A program made the position numbers and the translations under genes. The notes beneath the pieces were generated by a model. It had not been told where the DNA came from, searched no databases, and saw nothing but the letters and a program-made list of their open reading frames with translations. 8,016 nucleotides of DNA. Origin: Brevundimonas vancanneytii (GTDB lineage Bacteria; Pseudomonadota; Alphaproteobacteria; Caulobacterales; Caulobacteraceae). Position 1 is the stretch's first letter, and each line of letters starts with the position of its first letter. Of the stretch, positions 5,835 to 8,016 are shown one piece after another. The DNA is taken from the NCBI GenBank assembly GCA_945874855.1, contig CAMCIP010000100.1:1-8016 (forward strand). Reading direction: 5' to 3'.

Positions 5835-6466
5835 GCGCGCTCGTATTCGGATTTGACCCTGGAGGCATAGACAAGTTCGGGTGCGCAGCTTGGTGGCCAG
5901 AATCTGGCGAGCTCAAGTGCGCAAGTTTGAGCTACGTTGATGAGGTTCTTCACTGGGCCCGTCAGGTTGCCGACGGCGTGACACCCTGCGCGGCTGGTTT
6001 GGACACCCTCTTGTTTTGGCAGACAGGCCCGTCAGGCTGGCGCGGGGCTGATGAGTGGCTCCGCGCGCGCTATCGCGCGGTTCAGGCAAGCGTGATGCAT
6101 CCCAACGGATTGCAGGGATCCATGAGCATCCAAGGCCCATGCTTGGCTTTCGGCCTTCGCGACTTATGGCCGAACCTCCCACTCAACGAGACTCATCCCA
6201 AGGTGCTTTGGGCATCCCTATACAGCTGGGAGTATCCCCGCATTTGGCCGGAAGCCACCGGCCCCGCATTATGGTGCGAGGCAGTCGGGATGCCCGTGGA
6301 TGCATTGGGCGATGAGCACCAACTGGATGCTGCACTTTCAGCTTGGGCGGCTTGGCAAGGCGTATCAGGAGCTTGGGCCCACAACCTCTTTGACGAGGTA
6401 GCTCGTCGTCAAACCCGACCAAATCGAACTTTCGTGGATGGCGTGACGTACTACTGGCCTGAGTAG
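5831..6466 (+). CDS. DUF429-like protein, predicted RNase H-fold nuclease, low GC
   Basis: This 211-residue protein resembles DUF429, predicted by others to be a nuclease of the RNase H fold. The pattern fits: a first strand ending in Asp (VFGFDPGG, Asp9), a second Asp (GLDTLLF, Asp58), ETHPKVLW (120-127), and a late DEHQLDAALSAWAAW (161-175) with Asp166. The carboxylates could form a metal site. No activity can be read off, and family membership rests on these patterns. I placed the start at GTG 5831, overlapping the pccB stop as GTGA, because the first strand then begins at residue 4. An alternative GTG at 5804 would add nine residues inside pccB; neither has a good ribosome site. Two 60-base stretches counted by hand (5881-5940, 6301-6360) are about 57% and 58% GC against 70% in pccB (5281-5340), and codons are mixed, which suggests horizontal acquisition. 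Confidence 0.75.
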   Translation: MSALVFGFDPGGIDKFGCAAWWPESGELKCASLSYVDEVLHWARQVADGVTPCAAGLDTLLFWQTGPSGWRGADEWLRARYRAVQASVMHPNGLQGSMSIQGPCLAFGLRDLWPNLPLNETHPKVLWASLYSWEYPRIWPEATGPALWCEAVGMPVDALGDEHQLDAALSAWAAWQGVSGAWAHNLFDEVARRQTRPNRTFVDGVTYYWPE

Positions 6467-6581
6467 CGCCGCTCCTTCTCTCAAACCATATTGACCAACC
6501 TCCTCTTCCTCTGTTCCCGCAAACGCCTCCGCTCCCCCACGGCCGAGCGAGTCTTCGCCTCGCGCCCCGGCGTCGAGACCG

Positions 6582-6618
6582 TCCCGGATAGCGCCTGCGG
6601 CGCTTCCGGGATGACAAG
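6582..6618 (+). repeat. REP-like hairpin with GATGACAAG tail
   Basis: TCCCGGA (6582-6588) pairs with TCCGGGA (6605-6611). After a one-base bulge, AGCGCC (6590-6595) pairs with GGCGCT (6599-6604) around the loop TGC. The tail TGACAAG follows directly. The architecture and the last 14 bases (6606-6619) match the copy at 4223-4258. Confidence 0.75.
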
Positions 6619-6692
6619 GTGCCCTGTCGTCATCGGTGGTGGTTGAAGGGAGCCCCCCGGCCGCATCTCAGCTGACGCCCGTTGCGCTCCGA

Positions 6693-6743
6693 TTGTCATC
6701 CCGGCCGAGCCCCGGCGATAGCCGGGGGGAGAGCCGGGACGGG
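6693..6743 (-). repeat. Left arm of the inverted composite, a REP-like hairpin
   Basis: The arm begins with the tail TTGTCATC. TCCCGGC (6699-6705) pairs with GCCGGGA (6733-6739), and inside that CCCCGGC (6710-6716) pairs with GCCGGGG (6721-6727) around the tetraloop GATA. All 51 bases are an exact reverse complement of 6879-6929. Confidence 0.8.
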
Positions 6744-6764
6744 TAGCAAACCCATCCCCAAGCC

Positions 6765-6797
6765 CTTCCGGACAGCCCGTCAGGGCTGATCCGGAAG
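6765..6797. repeat. Core hairpin A of the composite
   Basis: CTTCCGG (6765-6771) pairs with CCGGAAG (6791-6797) and CAGCCC (6773-6778) with GGGCTG (6783-6788), with loop GTCA and a small A/AT internal loop. Thirteen paired bases around a four-base loop is well above chance for a 33-base stretch. Confidence 0.7.
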
Positions 6798-6829
6798 ACG
6801 GCCGGCGGCGGCACGAGGCCCGATCGTCG

Positions 6830-6857
6830 CCCGGTTCAGCCCTGCGGGCCGACCGGG
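6830..6857. repeat. Core hairpin B of the composite
   Basis: CCCGGT (6830-6835) pairs with ACCGGG (6852-6857) and GCCC (6839-6842) with GGGC (6846-6849) around the loop TGC, with a TCA/CG internal loop. It is weaker than hairpin A but lies at the matching place on the other side of the core. Confidence 0.55.
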
Positions 6858-6878
6858 CGGGATAGGGCGTCGTCCTGT

Positions 6879-6930
6879 CCCGTCCCGGCTCTCCCCCCGG
6901 CTATCGCCGGGGCTCGGCCGGGATGACAAG
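6879..6930 (+). repeat. Right arm of the inverted composite, a REP-like hairpin
   Basis: This is the exact reverse complement of 6693-6743 for 51 bases (6879-6929), ending in the family tail CCGGGATGACAAG (6918-6930). It finishes four bases before the last codon of the minus-strand GIY-YIG gene. Confidence 0.8.
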
Positions 6931-6934
6931 AGGA

Positions 6935-7252
6935 CTACGGCTCATCCCGCCCCGACGCCCGCAGCAGATCCGGGTACAGATCGGCCCACTGCGGATTGCC
7001 TTCCTCGATCAGGGCGAATTTCCAGGGGCGCAGCCAGCGCTTTATCCGCTTCTCGCGAAGGATGGCCTGATCGACGTACGGGTGCGCCTCGTGCCAGACC
7101 AGCTGGTCCGTCCCGCGCTCCCGGCTGTAGCCGTCGATCTGACCGTGTTTGTGCTCGGCGATCCGGCGGATCAGGTCGTTCGTCATGCCGACGTAAAGCC
7201 AGCCGCAGGGCCCGCTGGCGACGATGTAGACCCAGTAGCTGTGATTGCGCAT
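6935..7252 (-). CDS. GIY-YIG domain protein, putative structure-specific endonuclease
   Basis: The 105-residue product consists almost entirely of one GIY-YIG nuclease domain, of the small stand-alone kind often annotated as a putative endonuclease of the UPF0213/YhbQ type. The first motif is WVYIVAS (7-13) in place of GIY, followed by LYVGMTNDLIRRIAEH (19-34). By family pattern, the catalytic residues should be Tyr9, Tyr20, Arg29, Glu67 in ILREKRIKRW, and Asn86 in EEGNPQWADLY. No extra DNA-binding domain is present. The ATG at 7250-7252 has GAGGG a few bases upstream; a TTG at 7270 is possible but unneeded. It is convergent with the DUF429-like gene and its stop lies against a REP arm. Stand-alone proteins of this type are abundant in alphaproteobacteria and their substrates are mostly unknown. 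Confidence 0.92.
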   Translation of the reverse strand: MRNHSYWVYIVASGPCGWLYVGMTNDLIRRIAEHKHGQIDGYSRERGTDQLVWHEAHPYVDQAILREKRIKRWLRPWKFALIEEGNPQWADLYPDLLRASGRDEP

Positions 7253-7315
7253 GCCTGCCCTCGCAGACAACCATGACGCGACACCCTCAACGACGTCAAG
7301 ACCGCCGCCCCCGCC

Positions 7316-7657
7316 TCACCGGCCGGTTTCGGCGGCGAGGAGCCCGCGGGCGCCCAGCCGGTCCAGACAGGTCCGCAGGGCCACGTCCATCTCCCGGGCC
7401 GGCAGGTCCATCAGGGCTGCGTCGTCCGGGGCGGCGGCCAGCAGTTCGTCGGCGAGGCAGGGACACAGGGCGTCGACGCCCTGCCGCGACATGCCCTGGT
7501 CCCGGAACCGGCGCTCGCAGGCCGCGATCGTCACGGCCCGGAAGCCGGAGCGCAGCTCCGACACCTCCGCCTCCGGCGCCGGCGGCTCCTCGGCGCACCC
7601 CGTCAGGGCGGCCGCGGCGAGCAGGGGCAGGAGGAGGCGCAGGACCGACCGGATCAT
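7316..7657 (-). CDS. Small Cys-containing lipoprotein of unknown function
   Basis: This encodes a 113-residue precursor with a lipoprotein signal: Arg4 and Arg7, a hydrophobic stretch LLLPLLAAAALTG (8-20), and the lipobox LTGC with Cys21 as the lipidated residue. A short Pro/Glu-rich linker follows and then a mostly helical domain with four more cysteines (47, 65, 67, 97). The CPCLADEL motif (65-72) suggests disulphides formed in the periplasm. Residue 22 is Ala rather than Asp, which points to outer-membrane sorting if the enteric rule applies. The ATG at 7655-7657 has AGGG about nine bases upstream. The GIY-YIG gene follows 63 bases downstream on the same strand but need not be co-transcribed. 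I do not recognise a named family. Confidence 0.8.
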   Translation of the reverse strand: MIRSVLRLLLPLLAAAALTGCAEEPPAPEAEVSELRSGFRAVTIAACERRFRDQGMSRQGVDALCPCLADELLAAAPDDAALMDLPAREMDVALRTCLDRLGARGLLAAETGR

Positions 7658-8016
7658 GGCGAGAACCCTGCACGGATTCCGTCAGGGAGGCGACGGGGTG
7701 CCCCTCCTCCACCCGCAAGGGGAGAAGGAAGAGGGGCAGGGGATCGGTAGATGCGCACCCGACCCCGTCGGTTCGGGGACCCCACCCCGATTTCCCCCAC
7801 CCGATCAACGCCCACAGCCATTCCCGCCCGCTTCGGCCCGCCCCAGCCCGCGCCACCCCCACACTCTCCCCGTCCCGTCGCATCGGAGGGCCGCCTGGCC
7901 TGCGACCCTGGCGCGCGGCGGGAGCGGTTGGAGCGGGGTTTGTCGGACGGGGGTCCGTCGCTGTGCGCTTGTCATCCCCGCGAAAGCGGGGACGCGGCGC
8001 GAGCGTCAGGCCCCCT
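7658..8016. other. GC-rich region without a convincing gene
   Basis: Open frames here lack ribosome sites and look compositional. The first part should hold the lipoprotein promoter; a GATTC (7675-7679) is a possible CcrM site about 20 bases upstream of its start. At 7700-7737, GCCCCTC can pair with GAGGGGC around a purine-rich loop containing CGCAAGGGGAG, which resembles a common intergenic repeat. A REP-like hairpin lies at 7968-7992. Nothing else is recognisable. Confidence 0.5.
7968..7992 (-). repeat. REP-like hairpin with GAAA tetraloop
   Basis: After the tail CTTGTCA, TCCCCGC (7975-7981) pairs perfectly with GCGGGGA (7986-7992) around GAAA, a stable GNRA tetraloop. The tail is the same as in the copy at 6693 but the stem differs, so this is a second subtype of the family. 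Confidence 0.75.

Larger units (their letters stand above)
6693..6929. repeat. 237-base composite with perfect 51-base inverted repeats and a structured core
   Basis: Two inverted REP-like arms of 51 bases each, identical without mismatch, flank a 135-base core (6744-6878). The match stops sharply at both ends. The core contains CCCATCCC (6751-6758) opposite GGGATAGGG (6859-6867), which extends the outer stem with one bulge, and two further hairpins at 6765-6797 and 6830-6857. The whole can fold as a long stem crowned by two branches. It resembles a BIME or a non-autonomous mobile element, but I see no convincing target duplication beyond a shared GA at the borders and no open frame inside worth calling. 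Confidence 0.7.
6467..6934. other. Non-coding region dominated by REP-like repeats
   Basis: This stretch lies between the convergent DUF429-like and GIY-YIG genes. Short open frames exist on both strands but have no ribosome sites, no recognisable domains, and partly consist of repeat sequence. Its content is one REP hairpin (6582-6618), then a 237-base inverted composite (6693-6929). Bases 6467-6580 show nothing I can name. The hairpins could act as bidirectional transcription barriers between the convergent genes, though none is followed by a T-run as in a classic intrinsic terminator. Confidence 0.6.

Noticed and set aside
6481..6699. Small minus-strand frame in the repeat region
   Set aside because: Much of its translation comes from REP-like sequence, it has no ribosome site and resembles nothing I recognise.
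6582..6930. Intrinsic terminators for the convergent genes
   Set aside because: The hairpins are strong but are followed by GACAAG or GTCATC-type tails rather than a T-run, so I call them repeats and leave termination as a possibility only.
7296..7883. Minus-strand frame covering the lipoprotein region
   Set aside because: Its product is low-complexity and Arg/Gly-rich; the overlapping lipoprotein frame has a clear signal peptide, lipobox and ribosome site.

Overview
The window is chromosomal DNA from a high-GC alphaproteobacterium. Caulobacterales, and Brevundimonas in particular, fit best. The reasons are the strongly C/G-ending codons, an ATP12-type F1-ATPase assembly chaperone (a family confined mainly to alphaproteobacteria and mitochondria), a propionyl-CoA carboxylase beta chain of the usual 510 residues, and REP-like hairpins carrying the tail TTGTCATC / GATGACAAG. 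The genus assignment is inference from recalled family resemblance; no search was run.

Left part (1-3401): a DUF2214-type membrane protein on the minus strand faces a tight plus-strand operon across a 49-base divergent gap. The operon is crcB (fluoride channel), an RluA/RluC-family pseudouridine synthase, a HAD-family phosphatase, and an ATP12-family chaperone. The first three are joined by ATGA stop/start overlaps and the fourth starts 7 bases after the HAD stop. This is a housekeeping set: fluoride export, rRNA modification, metabolite repair and ATP synthase assembly.

Middle (3401-5834): immediately after the ATP12 stop lie three palindromes of the form CTTTCCA-N3-TGGAAAG. They precede a two-gene unit: an undescribed four-helix membrane protein, overlapped by a small winged-helix regulator that starts at TTG. 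The simplest reading is that this regulator binds the palindromes and controls its own operon. Next comes pccB with a perfect Shine-Dalgarno that can be folded away by two alternative leader hairpins. This suggests, but does not prove, translational coupling to the regulator gene.

Right part (5831-8016): overlapping the pccB stop is a gene of clearly lower GC for a DUF429-like protein, a predicted RNase H-fold nuclease, probably acquired by transfer. A roughly 470-base non-coding stretch follows, built largely from REP-like elements. It includes a perfect 51-base inverted repeat whose arms are themselves REP hairpins, enclosing a 135-base structured core. Two minus-strand genes follow: a GIY-YIG domain protein and a small Cys-containing lipoprotein. 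The last 359 bases hold no convincing gene but end in another REP-like hairpin with a GAAA tetraloop.

I see no CRISPR array, tRNA, rRNA, insertion sequence or complete defence system. The parts most worth following up are the operator array with its membrane-protein/regulator pair, the REP family with its large inverted composite, and the foreign-looking DUF429-like gene.
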